Source of the DNA: Micropterus salmoides
Lineage: Eukaryota > Chordata > Actinopteri > Centrarchiformes > Centrarchidae
Length of the DNA stretch: 64,000 bases
Direction of reading: 5' to 3'
NCBI RefSeq assembly: GCF_014851395.1
Contig: NW_024040041.1
Coordinates: 9,230,041-9,294,040, forward strand
Positions within the stretch are counted from its first letter, which is position 1. The number at the start of each line of letters is the position of its first letter. The notes beneath the pieces are model-generated. The model was not told the DNA's origin, did no database searches, and worked only from the letters and a program-made list of their open reading frames with translations. The translations under genes were made by a program, and so were the position numbers. This document shows positions 47,272 to 59,200 of the stretch, piece after piece.

Positions 47272-48176
47272 TGAGCCACCACGCCCTGCGTCACGGGAAG
47301 CGGTACAACTTAAAGGACTCACATGAGGACGAAAGGGACAGAGGTTGTGGTTAGCTCTGCACTAAGGAGACACTACAAATTCATTTGAAGCGTGTTTGGT
47401 TCACTAAGTATGAATTTCATTTCTGTTACTTTGAGAGACAGGTAGAGATTTTGTTTGTATTGTTTTGGTTTGTACAATGAAAAGGCTTATTTAAATGATT
47501 TAACTTGCATTTGGGGAGGTCTTTTAATATTTCATTGAATGTTTATGATTGTTTGGACTTGATAGCAGAAGGATATAACTTTGTACAGTGAAGCACAATA
47601 ATGCTGATGAAAGGGCATGTAAATGTGTTTACAGTATGCATCACTCATACAACTCTTCAAGAGCCAGTATATTCATGTGGTGTCATCCCTCAGTCACATG
47701 CATTTTTTTGTCTGGAAGCCACTAATTGTGTTCTTTCTGCTCACCACTAAGAGACTGTAAATATTTAATACTGTAAATATGTATTGCTTTGCTTTAACGT
47801 TTTGATGTTTTTGTTTATTTATGGTGTCAGATTTGTTTGAATATATATATATATATCCAACCAGTTTTTTTTCTTTCTCTCAGAAGGCGTGGCTGCTAAA
47901 GGTTATGATATTTAAATGTAAACTGCAACTTCACATATCTCAAGAGAAAGTATGACAGTCAAGTCTTACTGCATCATGTATCACGTGTCGTTTATTTCAA
48001 CCTTCTTTTTTTTTTCACTGTCTCGAGTTTTGTATTCACTGAAGGCAACACCTGTCAATAATTCTTATTAGAAAAAGAGGGCGGTGTGGTGTTACAGGAG
48101 CGCAGGGTGGCGCTGTTGCAGCAAAAAAAAAGAAAAGAAAAAATCCGCATTGCTGCCGTTCTCAAACGCTGTCAAC
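47272..48176. other. fam234b 3' UTR and smdt1 promoter
   Basis: About 900 bases. Most is probably fam234b 3' UTR (AT-rich, with a TA microsatellite at about 47841-47856). The final 100 or so bases before 48177 form the smdt1 leader. No other gene seen. Confidence 0.6.
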
Positions 48177-48689
48177 ATGGCGTTGGCCCTCGGTCGCCTG
48201 GCCTGGCTGTCGGCCCTCAGAAACGCCCGCTCCTCCCTGCTGACCCCCTCCAGCGGGCCGGGGAGGACCGTGACACCGTGCCGGACAGCTGTGTGCACCT
48301 CGTCCGGTGCCATTCCGCCCAAACCCAAGAAGGTGAGTGCTGATTTGAAGCTCGGTTATGAAATGAGAGACAGGAGAGACTCGGAGCAGCTCCCCCCTGA
48401 GGGAATAGGGTCAAGAGCAGGTTTGTAAGTCGCTGACTTTAATATACACAGCTGCAGTCTTTCTCGTGTGTAAAGCAGAAGTGGAGAAACTGCTTTACAT
48501 GACCTAACGTAGTTGTTTCTATGGTGGTTATGTGTGACACTTTGGGAGCAGACCCCCTTCGGCCTAATCCGGATCGCTCTGGTCCTGGTGCCCTTCTTGT
48601 ATGTCGGGACTCTGATCAGCAAGAACTTTGCGGCGCTGCTGGAGGAGCACGACATCTTCGTCCCCGAGGACGATGACGACGACGACTGA
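48177..48689 (+). CDS. smdt1: Essential MCU regulator, mitochondrial (EMRE)
   Basis: Two exons, 48177-48332 and 48552-48689, give 97 residues; human EMRE has 107. EMRE is a single-pass inner-membrane subunit of the mitochondrial calcium uniporter that tethers MICU1/2 to the MCU pore and is required for channel opening. Exon 1 encodes an arginine/serine-rich mitochondrial targeting leader ending SGAIPPKPKK. Exon 2 encodes the helix (about 58-77) with the GTLIS (GxxxS) packing motif. It is followed by KNFAALLEEHDIFVPED and a pure aspartate C-terminus that binds MICU1, essentially identical to human. The start ATG is in a caacATGGCG context. The intron is phase 0, GT-AG. Ndufa6 lies next to it tail to tail, the same pairing as in human 22q13. 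Confidence 0.97.
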
Positions 48690-49109
48690 GGGGTCTGTAG
48701 GCTTCCTGGTTATCAGGTATCGCTGGCATGGATTGTAAGCTTCACTATGAATTGTGGGACACACACAAACTCAGGGGACATTCAGTAACCAAAAGGGGGC
48801 TCTTCATCCAGGAAAGTCAACATTGTCATATTAGTATGGTTGCCGATATCGTCTTCATTTATTTATTTTTAATTCATCAGCACTCACGGTCACATTCACT
48901 TTCTATTTCCTCCACAGGTCATCTTGTTTTGTCACTACCACTGGGACGAGCCTTATGAGCACATAAATGTCTCCATGGTGTTCCCCCTGCTGTGTGTTTC
49001 GCCTCTGCCTGAACTGGATCCAGGGGTTTCGCTGTTATCGATAATGAGATATGGGTGTCTCAGGCCGATCATATCATATACTCTTATTTGCATGCACTAC
49101 TGAAGTCTT

Positions 49110-49115
49110 AATAAA
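49110..49115 (+). terminator. Probable smdt1 poly(A) signal
   Basis: AATAAA about 420 bases after the smdt1 stop codon; no closer canonical hexamer was noticed on this strand. Confidence 0.55.
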
Positions 49116-49263
49116 GAGAATAATAACTGTAAACTGCAGCACGTTATGTGCAAGTTGGTGGCGTGTTGTGCACTCAAAACAGACATCACACATCAGTCAT
49201 ACAAAGTGCAATGTTGTTTCTATTTTCCCCATATATATATATTTGTATTATTCTAACACTATG

Positions 49264-49680
49264 AAGAGAATATCAGCCCAGTTAAGGACACAAACTGTCC
49301 CAACGCTACTTTTTTCCCCTCTCTCCCTGTTATATTTCTGGCCTTTTAGTCTCATACACACCGGCACCTTCCTTGAGATTCCCAGGCAGAGGTTTGTAGT
49401 CAGGGCCCCGAGGCTCTGGAACAGCCTGCCCAAGGAAAACAGGTCGACTGAGTCAGTGAACTCTTTGAAGTCCCTTCTTAAAAAATTATTTTACAGGAGA
49501 GCCTTTCCAGATCTTATTTACTCTATTTTATATTTACTTTAAACGTGTATTGTAGTCTCTTAAGTGTTTTCTTGCATTGATCATGTATTTGTTTTTGTGT
49601 TTTATTGTCTTTACACTTGTTAAAGCACTTTGTAACTTGTTGTTGAAAAGTGCTCTACAATTTTATTATTTACTTAAAAG
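49264..49680 (+). mobile_element. 5'-truncated non-LTR retrotransposon (Rex1/L2-like) 3' end
   Basis: Encodes the conserved C-terminal tail of fish LINE reverse transcriptases: FLEIPRQRFVVRAPRLWNSL, a SVNSLKSLLKKLF block and a short hydrophobic end, followed by stop. The 3' UTR ends with ttaaagcactttgtaactt and aaaagtgctctaca, typical for this group. The upstream boundary is not clear, and most of the element is missing. Confidence 0.7.
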
Positions 49681-50209
49681 AACCACTAATCAAAGAATAA
49701 TCTTAATAGGAAACTGAATTACAACACACATACACTTGCGTGCCTGCCTTCAGTACAGGATTTCCAAGTTCGTAATACACCCACACCAGTATTTCTTCAA
49801 CATCATCATAAAGGGACATTTCACTCAAACCTCAATAAATTGCATTCTTCTTCTTAACAAGTGTGCTGTCTATCAATTCAAAAAGGTTTAGTTTGGAGAC
49901 GTCCACAGAAATCTCTTTTATTAAGGACACTGCTACTCCCATTAACCAAAATGTGTTGTTCAATATGAGCTTTTTTCTATTTAAGTATGTCCACCTGTTG
50001 ACAATATTGTCCGTGGATTAAGTTTTAGCGTGTTTTTGGTTGAACTGTCCCTTTAAGATAACCCCCCCCCCCAAAAAAACTTTGATTCTGAATAAAAAAG
50101 CACAGCCGTAGGCATGTGAGTGTTAAGTATGTATTTACAATAAAGGGGGGCATCCGCCACACTGGACACAAGCAAAGAGGGGTCAGAGGTTAGCAGACAG
50201 CTACACAGT

Positions 50210-51539
50210 TCATGGGTCATGACCCCGGTAGAATTTGGACAGGAAGTCAGTGGGACGAGGTTCCTCAGTCTCGTAGAAATAGCGCATTACGTGGGTCTTC
50301 TGCTTCCAGACGTGAATCGTTTCCTCCAGTTCCATTTTCCCCTGGGGATTAAATAACAGAAAGAGAAAATGATTCAACACACAGCACACTGTTGCTCTAA
50401 ATAACAGCATACCATCTTCATTCATTCAACTGTGATGGGATTTTGGATCCACCAACACTGAGATGAGGTATGAGGCTGCCCATGGACCAGCCTAAAAAGC
50501 AGGCTCCAAGGGCCAAATTACTAGTTGCTTCAATCAGTAAATTAAAAACATTATGGTTAATGCAGTTCGTCGATCAGTGAAAGGCTGTATTTACCTTAAT
50601 GACTAACATGTCAATCACACGGGGGTCAGTGACATGCTTGTTTCTGTCGAACATCTCCCTCACTTTGTCCCTTCCCTGACGGGTTGTGATGTCCAGCTGA
50701 AACAATGACACTGTAGAGAAACAGACAAAAACTAACAAGTCACTCTGATTTCCCCCCCAGATCCACTTCATCTAGGAACTAATTTTTAAACATTATTATT
50801 TAATTATTTTTGATGCTAAAGGTTAAAACTGGTGTTATTTTACATATTACTTTCACAAAAAGACCAAAACCAGCAGGGCACACTTCATTTCTCAACCACT
50901 GAAATAATGTTTATTCATTAATCACTGTTGGGTTTGGTCTGTACATGGGATTTCATACTGGGGGAACACATTTCAACAATCATAGTTAACAGGAGTTCAC
51001 TCAATGTGTGATTTTAATTTTAAAGTACGAGCCCACAGAGCAGCTGATTAGCATGGAGGAGTGTTGTTCATCTAAATCCAATATCAATACGGTGTTTTCC
51101 AACACTCACAGGCAAATGTCAATAACAGTAAGTCTTCATGCAAATGCAGGTGTTACACTCGATATTTCTTCGGAGCTGAAAAATATTGGAAGAAGTCAAA
51201 AGTTTTGCAAGGTGTGAAGGATTGTGGTTCATGGTTTTATCATTATTTAATCAGCTTAAATGAAAATATCAACGTTTCTACCAAATGCCGGGGTGTTTAT
51301 GTTACTGTTTGCTAGCGGCTACGAGGCTCCACATACACACGACCTTGACGCTGGCGCTGCTTTTTATACACCTTTTAACAGCCACAGCGGCCCGACATAC
51401 CTGTGTTAGGGACCTCTCGGTACCACGCTCGGTACAGTTCCCGGACCCTGCGCTTAGCTTCGTCCAGGTCCCGGCTAAAAATCGGTTTAACAACTTTAGC
51501 AGCACCAGCTGCAGCTCGAGTCGCCGCTGTGGACGCCAT
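50210..51539 (-). CDS. ndufa6: NADH dehydrogenase 1 alpha subcomplex subunit 6 (complex I, LYRM6)
   Basis: Three exons on the minus strand (51539-51401, 50710-50595, 50341-50210) give 128 residues, the same length as human NDUFA6. It is an accessory subunit of respiratory complex I at the matrix-arm junction and binds the acyl-carrier protein NDUFAB1 through its LYR motif. The motif is visible as RVRELYRAWYREVPNT (LYR at about 35-37). Other family blocks are QLDITTRQGRDKVREMF, HVTDPRVIDMLVIKGKMEL, VWKQKTHVMRYFYETE and the C-terminus DFLSKFYRGHDP. The N-terminus is alanine-rich and lacks a long presequence, as in the family. All introns are GT-AG. It is tail to tail with smdt1, and its promoter lies near the triobp 3' end. 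Confidence 0.97.
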
Positions 51540-53266
51540 CTCTGCTGCCGTTACAGCGCTTCCGGTTTTACTTACTCGATGGTATCACGTTGACAAACAC
51601 TGTGGCGCCCCCTGGACGAACGGCGGGTTCAAGACAGTCACCGACAGTCCCTTAAAATAAGTACTACTTCAGGAAACTTAATACATTTCATTGTTGTTGA
51701 CAATGATTTAGAGACATTTTGCGCCAAAGTAATCAATGCTGTAGACTAATACTAGTCTGTATTATACTTTCACGTGTTTACAATGTTTTTGTTCATTCAA
51801 AAGTGTAAATGAGGTGGACTAAATGTTAGAAATACATTTAAATGTTTTTTTGTTACATCACCACAGTGCACAGCCCCTTAACATCTTACATCAAGTCTGA
51901 AAAACATTTTCTGAGTGTTATGTATTTCAGGGATATTGCATTACATTTCATCATAGTTTTTCCTGAATTTCTCAAACTGCAATGCATAATCTTTGAATTG
52001 AGTGTTACTGTATTTGTGGAGACTGAATGAATGTGTTCTTCTGTTCTACAGATATACTGTAGGTGTATAGCAACATTGAAATTAAATGAATTATACAGAA
52101 GTGTTTCTGTTGAACTTATTTTATTGATTGCAAAAAAGTGTGTATAATTTACAAAGATGATACAGCATCTACAGTACATTAAATATGTAAATATTTTCAA
52201 AAGGCAGGTAGTTAAGTCATTTTATCACAATTCATACTGTCAATAAAAAAATTGGCTCATCGATGCAACACCTGTCATTTGTTGTGGTGGTGGCAGCACA
52301 TAAATGCCGATAATGATCAGGGGTGAGTGGAAGTTTGGAGTTGAAAACTAAAGACAAAGACGTGGGACAACATTCATCAAACAGCTTTTATAAGCATCCC
52401 CGCAAGAAAATTGAGCCTGAATTTGCTTCTATACAAAAACAGATCAATTTCCAATCCATCCTATCAGAAATAAGGAACCTTTGCTGTCTTGTCCTGTATA
52501 AATCCCAATATAGTTTTTCAGAATTTCATATTCACAAACACAATACTACAGAAGCACACTTGTTTTCCAGGTAAAAACAAAATTTATTACAGCAAATGAT
52601 AAGCTCCCATTTCTAAAGAAACGTGTGCCATTTTCACAGAGTAAACATGACTCAAAAGCTGTACAACATTTTAAAAAAACAGAGATGACAGTAGCTCTTA
52701 TGTAACGGTCTAGACCCCTGCTGTCTCAGGCAGAAGACACAGAGGCAATGAGAAGATTATCCAAAAAAAAGCTGATACAGTATGAACTCTTTATCTACAA
52801 TACCTGATAAAAAAAAATAAGTCACTCAACAGATATTCCAGTTTTCAGACCAAATGGGCACTCATACACGCTTGTACTAAAAGCAGACAAAAGCTATATA
52901 ATAAAAAATGAAAAGTGCAGTTTTATATATCATGTGTGGCCCAGTGTAATGAAACCAGCTAATAGCTACTCTATACTGCTCATTGGCAGAATGATTGAAA
53001 ACTAAGGCACTATCGTGGTCCCCACACAGCCGGAACTGTACAACAACCATCTCCTCTGCTTTTCTGCATACCTCTTTGATTCAGTCACCATGTTGCAGGC
53101 TCACCTGCAACACAAACACACAAAAAACACACACAGAAAGAATGAATCAAACTCTAGAAATCTCCAGAGACAGTCAATCGTTGGCTGCATTAGTGTGACT
53201 TTGCCTATTCTACATCAATCCATACCTGTCACTGTCTGCCAGAGCATCAGTACCAACAGCAGACTC
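51540..53266. other. ndufa6 upstream region and triobp 3' UTR
   Basis: The first 150 or so bases hold the ndufa6 promoter. The remainder, up to the triobp stop, includes its likely 3' UTR: on the minus strand an AATAAA (TTTATT at 52583-52588) lies about 680 bases after the stop. No exon or RNA gene recognised. Confidence 0.6.
52583..52588 (-). terminator. Probable triobp poly(A) signal
   Basis: AATAAA on the minus strand, about 680 bases downstream of the triobp stop. Other hexamers further on cannot be excluded. Confidence 0.5.
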
Positions 53267-56200
53267 TCAGTGGTCCAGGCTGTTACCCAGCTTCTGCCCC
53301 TCCTGCAGAGCAGCCATGGCCAGCCTCAAGTGCTCCTTTAGACTCTGGATCTCTCGTTCGCTCCGGCCCTTCATCACACTCAGCTCCTCGTGCATCTCTG
53401 TATATCGCTCACAGGCCAGCCGTTTCTCCTGCGGAGGAAAGAGCGGTACACACTTTCCTCAATCTGCTACTAATCATCTACTACATCAGCTAGCTCTTGG
53501 GCCATCTATGTGTGACACTATGAAGGTACAGTATAATACAAAATCAAAGTCATATTCATGTACTTGATAGAAATGATAGGATGAGGATGCTAAGTGCACA
53601 AGAGGACCACCTGGGTTGTTTTTGACCACGACACCAACTATATGTATCGGGGGTCTTTTTTATTTAAGGTTGTGTTTCTGTGTGGCTCTGTTGACAATTC
53701 TCAACAAAAGGCAGTTAACAAAAGACCAACACACAGACAGACAGACAGACAGAAACACAGTACCGTGCTAAGAAACTGCAGTTCATTCCTTAGGCAGCTG
53801 ATCTCCTTGTGTAAGTACTCCATCTCATTTTCTTTCACCCTGAGAAGAACCTGGGAGAAAAACAACAAAACAACACAGTGTGGTTGTCATTTGCTGCCAA
53901 AAGAAAGAAAGAAAAAAAATAATATATATATATATTTTCTTTTTTACTACCCTAAATCCATATAATTATCACACTGATTTATGATAAACACAGTGGGCGT
54001 TGTCTGTCATTTTTATAGTACATAACTTTTACCCAATTACTGTTTATCATGCCATTCCCTTTGTATTCTGAAAACTACAACAGCAGTTTGGTAACCAGAA
54101 AGACCATAAATGAGCTGCTACATTTTTGTTTTTTCAGTTTTGCTTTGTAATGACTCTCAGAGTCTGAGGAGTCTGAGTGACATGTCAGTATCATTTGCTT
54201 GGACAGCAGGGTGGCTATTTCTGAGACTGATGCACATACTTACATCAAAAATACATCTATTGTTTAGATCAGCATGATTTTAGCACCAATTAAAATGAAA
54301 TGCAGATGAGCTACACACAGGTTCCTCTGTGCAATCACAGAGTAATCTCAATCCAGTAACAACACAACAATTTTCATTTATCCGCATTAGACATATACAC
54401 TCACTGGCCACTTTATTATGTAAACCTGTTCAGTTTCTTGTTAAATATAAATAGCTAATCAACCAATCACATGGCAGAAACTCAATGTATTTAGGCATGT
54501 CGACGTGGTCAAGACAACTTGCTGAAGTTCAAACTGAGCATCATAATAAGTGACTTTGAATGTGGCATGGTTATTGGTGCCAGACGGGCTGGTCTGAGTA
54601 TTTCAGAAACTGCTGATCTACTGGGATTTTCACGCACAACCATCTCTAGGGTTTACAGAGAATGCTCTGAAAAAGAGAAAATATCCAGTGAGCAGCAGTT
54701 GTGTGGACGAAAATGCCTTGATGACAGAAAGGCAACAGTAACTCAAATAACCACTCGTTACAACCAAGGTATGCAGAATACCATCTCTGAACGCACAACA
54801 TGTCTAACCTTGAAGCAGATGGGCTACAGCAGCAGAAGACCACACCAGGTACCACTCCTGTCAGCTAAGAACAGGAAACTGAGGCTATAATTCACCAAAA
54901 TTAGACAATAGAAGATTGGAAAAACGTTGCCTGGTCTGATGAGTCTCGATTTCAGCTGCAACATTCAGATGGTAGACAGAATTTGGCATAAACAACATGA
55001 AAGCATGGATCCATCCTGCCTCGTGTCAACGGTTCAGTCTGTTGGTGGTGGTGAAATGGTGTGGGGGATATTTTCTTGGCACACTTTGGGCCCCTTAGTA
55101 CCAATTAAGCATCATTTTCACATGACAGCCTGCCTGAGTATTGTTGCTGACCATGTCCATCTCACAGTGTACCCATCTTCTGATGGCTAAGGCAGTTCTA
55201 AAGGCAAAAGGGGGTCCAACCTGGTACCAGCAAGGTGTACCTAATAAAGTGCCAGTAAATGTACAGCAAAACTGAAATGATCTAACAGTAGCAGGAGTCA
55301 GATTAGTCCACTTATGGTTATTGTTGACTTTTGTTGCAATAAAACACCTTTTTGAAAACTTTGTTTAAATTTTTTCAGCTTTTTCCCAGAGACATTTAAT
55401 GCAGCGGGTGATATTTTCACACCTGTGCACATCTGATAAGTGTGACTGTCAGAAGGAACCAGTTTAAAAAGCTGCAAGACACAGACCTCCGTCATCCACT
55501 TTGGCTTTCAAGTAGAGATGCACCGATCGATCGGCCGGTGACTGGAATCAGTGGCATATATCAGATTCTATCAAATTTATATACATGCTGCGGCGATGGA
55601 TCACGTCATGCGCACAGCGGCACAGACAGTAACAGACTACATTATAACTAAATATTTGGCGACCCACTTTTGCACTTTGCAGAGAAATAGAATGAGAGAG
55701 ATGTGGTATTACATTAGAAGTCGCGGCCAAGGTGGATATTTTACAAGCACAGAGCAGGTATAGCAACAGTGAACACACCAGTGCCAATGTCTGTCTGTAC
55801 TGCAGAGGTCTCAATCGTTTCGCTAAGCAACGTCATTAACAACAATCCTCCTTCACACGAGGCTCACCTGCTGCTGTGAAAACAGAATCGCTGGTGAAAA
55901 AATCCAAAAACGCCAGTTGTGTTTTTTGGGTGTCTTTATAAACTTTTACTGCTGTGTCAACAGAACAGACATACATTGTAGAGAGAAACTGAGCTAGATA
56001 AGTGTAGGCGTCAAAGGAATTTCGAATCGGCAGGTCTCAGCCAGGTCAGATCATCTCATCTACTTTCAAGTATACAGTATAAGAGCCGTTACCTGGAGTT
56101 CACAGGGCGTCCCGTCTTTGTTGTCCTCTGACCCCTGATCTGCGATAGCAGATCGCATACGACTGATCTCCTCCTTCAAACGGGCCTTTAAGTCCTGCAG

Positions 56201-59200
56201 AGACAAATGTTTTGCCTTTATTGAAAGATGACCGTTGGTTGGCACACATTTGCATACAATGGATCACTAGTCTTACATAGCCAGACTACATACTTCGTTA
56301 TTTACTGTACCAATAAAGAACCTGCAGCATGCCGGTAACCTTTCTTGGCCGGTAACCTTTCTTGGACTTTGGCAGAAAGTTATAGATGCTGTATGCCACC
56401 TCTCACCTGTCCCTTATTGTATACACTGTATCAGTGAGGGTCCTAAATCTGAGTATGTGCATCTCAAAACTCTCTAAAATACAACTTTTAAAACTACACA
56501 GTCCACAAAGATGTCATGCTATGTTTCATAATTTCCCCTACCAGAGCAACTTCAAGGAGTTAGTTAGACATGAAAGACGTATGAGTACATATTTAGAACC
56601 TGCTGATAACTCGCCTGGTTCTCTTTCCTCAGCTGCTCCATTTCTCTCTCCTTGCGGCTGATCTCCCTCTCCCTCTCAGCGTTGCTCTGCTCGGCTTGGT
56701 TCAGCTCCAGACACTTCTGGGAGTAGTGCTCAGACAGTCCAGCCAGCTCTCTCTGCAAGGCCTGACTTTCTGTTCTGCAAAAATGGATAGACAACACACA
56801 GGGAAAAAAACAAAACAAAAACCTGTTTTCATGTGGGAACTGCATACCGGTAAGTAAGAAAAACACAACGGCAACGCTGCAAGCTCAAAGTATAGACAGA
56901 ATGTTCTATGTGTATGAGCAGCAAAAAATGTGGAAGGAAGCAATAATAGAAATCTCTTTTAAGAAGTCTTCTTTACCCTCTTTCTACCCCGCACTTAGTG
57001 AAGACATCTGAAGTAAAGTAATGTATTATTATTATAATGTAGCACTGACTACATTTAATAACAGCAACATACTGTGAAAAACTATGAGCGAGGTTTTTTT
57101 CCATTTTCATGAGGCAAGTATTTCCTACTGTGGTTTTAAAACATCTTTACTGCTCATGACCAACAGCCACAAAAAAAGGGCATGCAATTAGAGAAAAAAC
57201 GCAGAATAGGCAACATAGATAAGCCCTAAAATACAGGTTCCAGTAGCAGCCACTGAGACAGCGTTGTGTCAAAGGCCTTGTGAAGTTTACAAAGGAAAAC
57301 TAATCCATGACCAACTTCTTCTACATTCCTTAAGTGCCTGACAGGACCCAGGGGTCGCTGCGGTATTGGCCTTGCTGAGACAAGGAATCCTGGATTGTTG
57401 TGGAGTCTACAAATTCAACCTTTTTATTTCACAGAAAACCCTTTTTGTGGCCAACTGGCTCACACTGGAAAAGCACAAGAGGGCTATTCACACAAATGAC
57501 CAATGTTGGTCTGCACTGGCTGAGACTGAGGGCCAGGCTACAATCAAGAATTCATTTTCAAGGCGATGCGGACTAAAGGCTTACACAAGACAGGGGTGCT
57601 TGCTCAACCTGGAAGAGTTTAAGCAGCTTACGTATGCCTTAATATGCTTGTATTACTGCATGCATACAAACTATGTATTTTTAGTGGTTTAGATTGTCAC
57701 TTAATCAACATGTTTTTTAAAAAATGTTATTTTTTTCTAAAAAGAAGGTTGCAGCTGGTGTCAGTAATGTTATAGATTCTGTCATGCTAACACATTACGA
57801 ATGGTTGATTGTGTTGCTTGCACGTTTCCTGTGTCCCCCCTACCGGGTGCAAATGTGTCCATCACTACCACACTGGCACAAACAGATTTGGAGTTACTTA
57901 CTGTTGGTGGGCTCGTAACGTCTGTAGATCTAGCGCCCCACTGCTCAGCCTTTTGACTCTCTCCAGTTCCTCTTTGTGTTTCTTCTTCAAAGCCTCCATT
58001 ACTGAAACACAAACATACAAGCATGACACAAGCTCTACATGAATTCCTAAAAGAAATCAAGATCAAGTGAGAAAACCAACATCAGAAAAATTTTCAAGAT
58101 GAATACAAAGCATTTATACAGAATACTTATATATAACATTCAATTTCAATTAGCAGAATCAACATATATGTATATTCTTCGATAAAAATTACATTTCTAT
58201 AATCCACAGGCATTAAACGTCCTAATATGGAAGTGGAGTGATGGCGCTACAGAGGAGTATAAAAACTCTGCTGGAGATGCTTTTTCTTACAATTTGACAA
58301 AAATAATCCAAGACAACGATAACAACCCATTTACAGCTTTAATGATTAATTGTTTAATTGCCAGCTATTAAATTCATCACCACCAATTCTCTGACTCCAG
58401 CTTCTTACAGAGGATTCCTGAATCAAACCAATGGGAGTATTATACATTGATGAAATTTTCCAACTGGTCTGGTTTGTGTTCACAAAAGGCAAAAAACTTA
58501 AAACAAGTAATTGTGAACAAAAGCCATGTGTGGAAATAGCGTTCAATTATCAGTCATACCATAGGGTAAAATAAAAACCGCTTGAAATATCTATTATAAA
58601 TACACAGTACTTTGATGTACTATAACTTTCACATGACAGTGCTCAACTGTTCGCTGGAATCCATTTTATCGCTGAATATTTATAATACCTCTGTTTTTTT
58701 CTGCCCCTTCTCTAGTAATTTAGAAATGTCCTCTTCCGCCCAAATATTCAGGAGGTATATCACTTCGTTGTGAGTCCAGGTTTGTCCCCTGCTACTGCTA
58801 ATTTGGTAGCAAAAGCGCTACTAGTTCAGCAGTCACCAACACCAACTTTTTTTTTTTACCCAAAAATTACATAAATTGGTAGCTTCCTGTTATTGGTCTT
58901 AATGGTGTTCACACCAGACATGAACCACTCCAGAGTTCTCAGCGGTGGTATCTCAAGGCTTCAAGGCGGAGCAGAGACCTTTTTCCCAACCCAGTTCTAC
59001 TTCATCATGTGACCCTCTCAATTTAATGGCTCAGTTAAAATCACATTTAGTACTGTAACATTTTTGCCTATCTCAGTAATGACAAGAAAATTGTAATTCT
59101 TTTGGTCTTGATTTTCTTCTCTACCGCGCCCACTCTGCTGACCTCGTGCGGTGTCCTGGGTCTCCTCCAGCAGCAGCCTGTCCTTCTCAGACTCTAGCCC

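Larger units (their letters stand above)
48690..50209. other. Convergent spacer between smdt1 and ndufa6
   Basis: Starts with the smdt1 3' UTR, for which AATAAA at 49110-49115 is a likely poly(A) signal. A LINE 3' fragment follows at about 49264-49680. The rest, up to the ndufa6 stop, is AT-rich with a C-run near 50062 and no further feature seen. Confidence 0.6.

Noticed and set aside
49051..49542. 163-codon ORF as a novel protein downstream of smdt1
   Set aside because: Its end is the standard LINE reverse-transcriptase tail (RAPRLWNSL); the first part is AT-rich filler.
54519..54890. 123-codon ORF as a transcription-factor gene (helix-turn-helix)
   Set aside because: It is the N-terminal half of a Tc1-like transposase inside matching terminal repeats.
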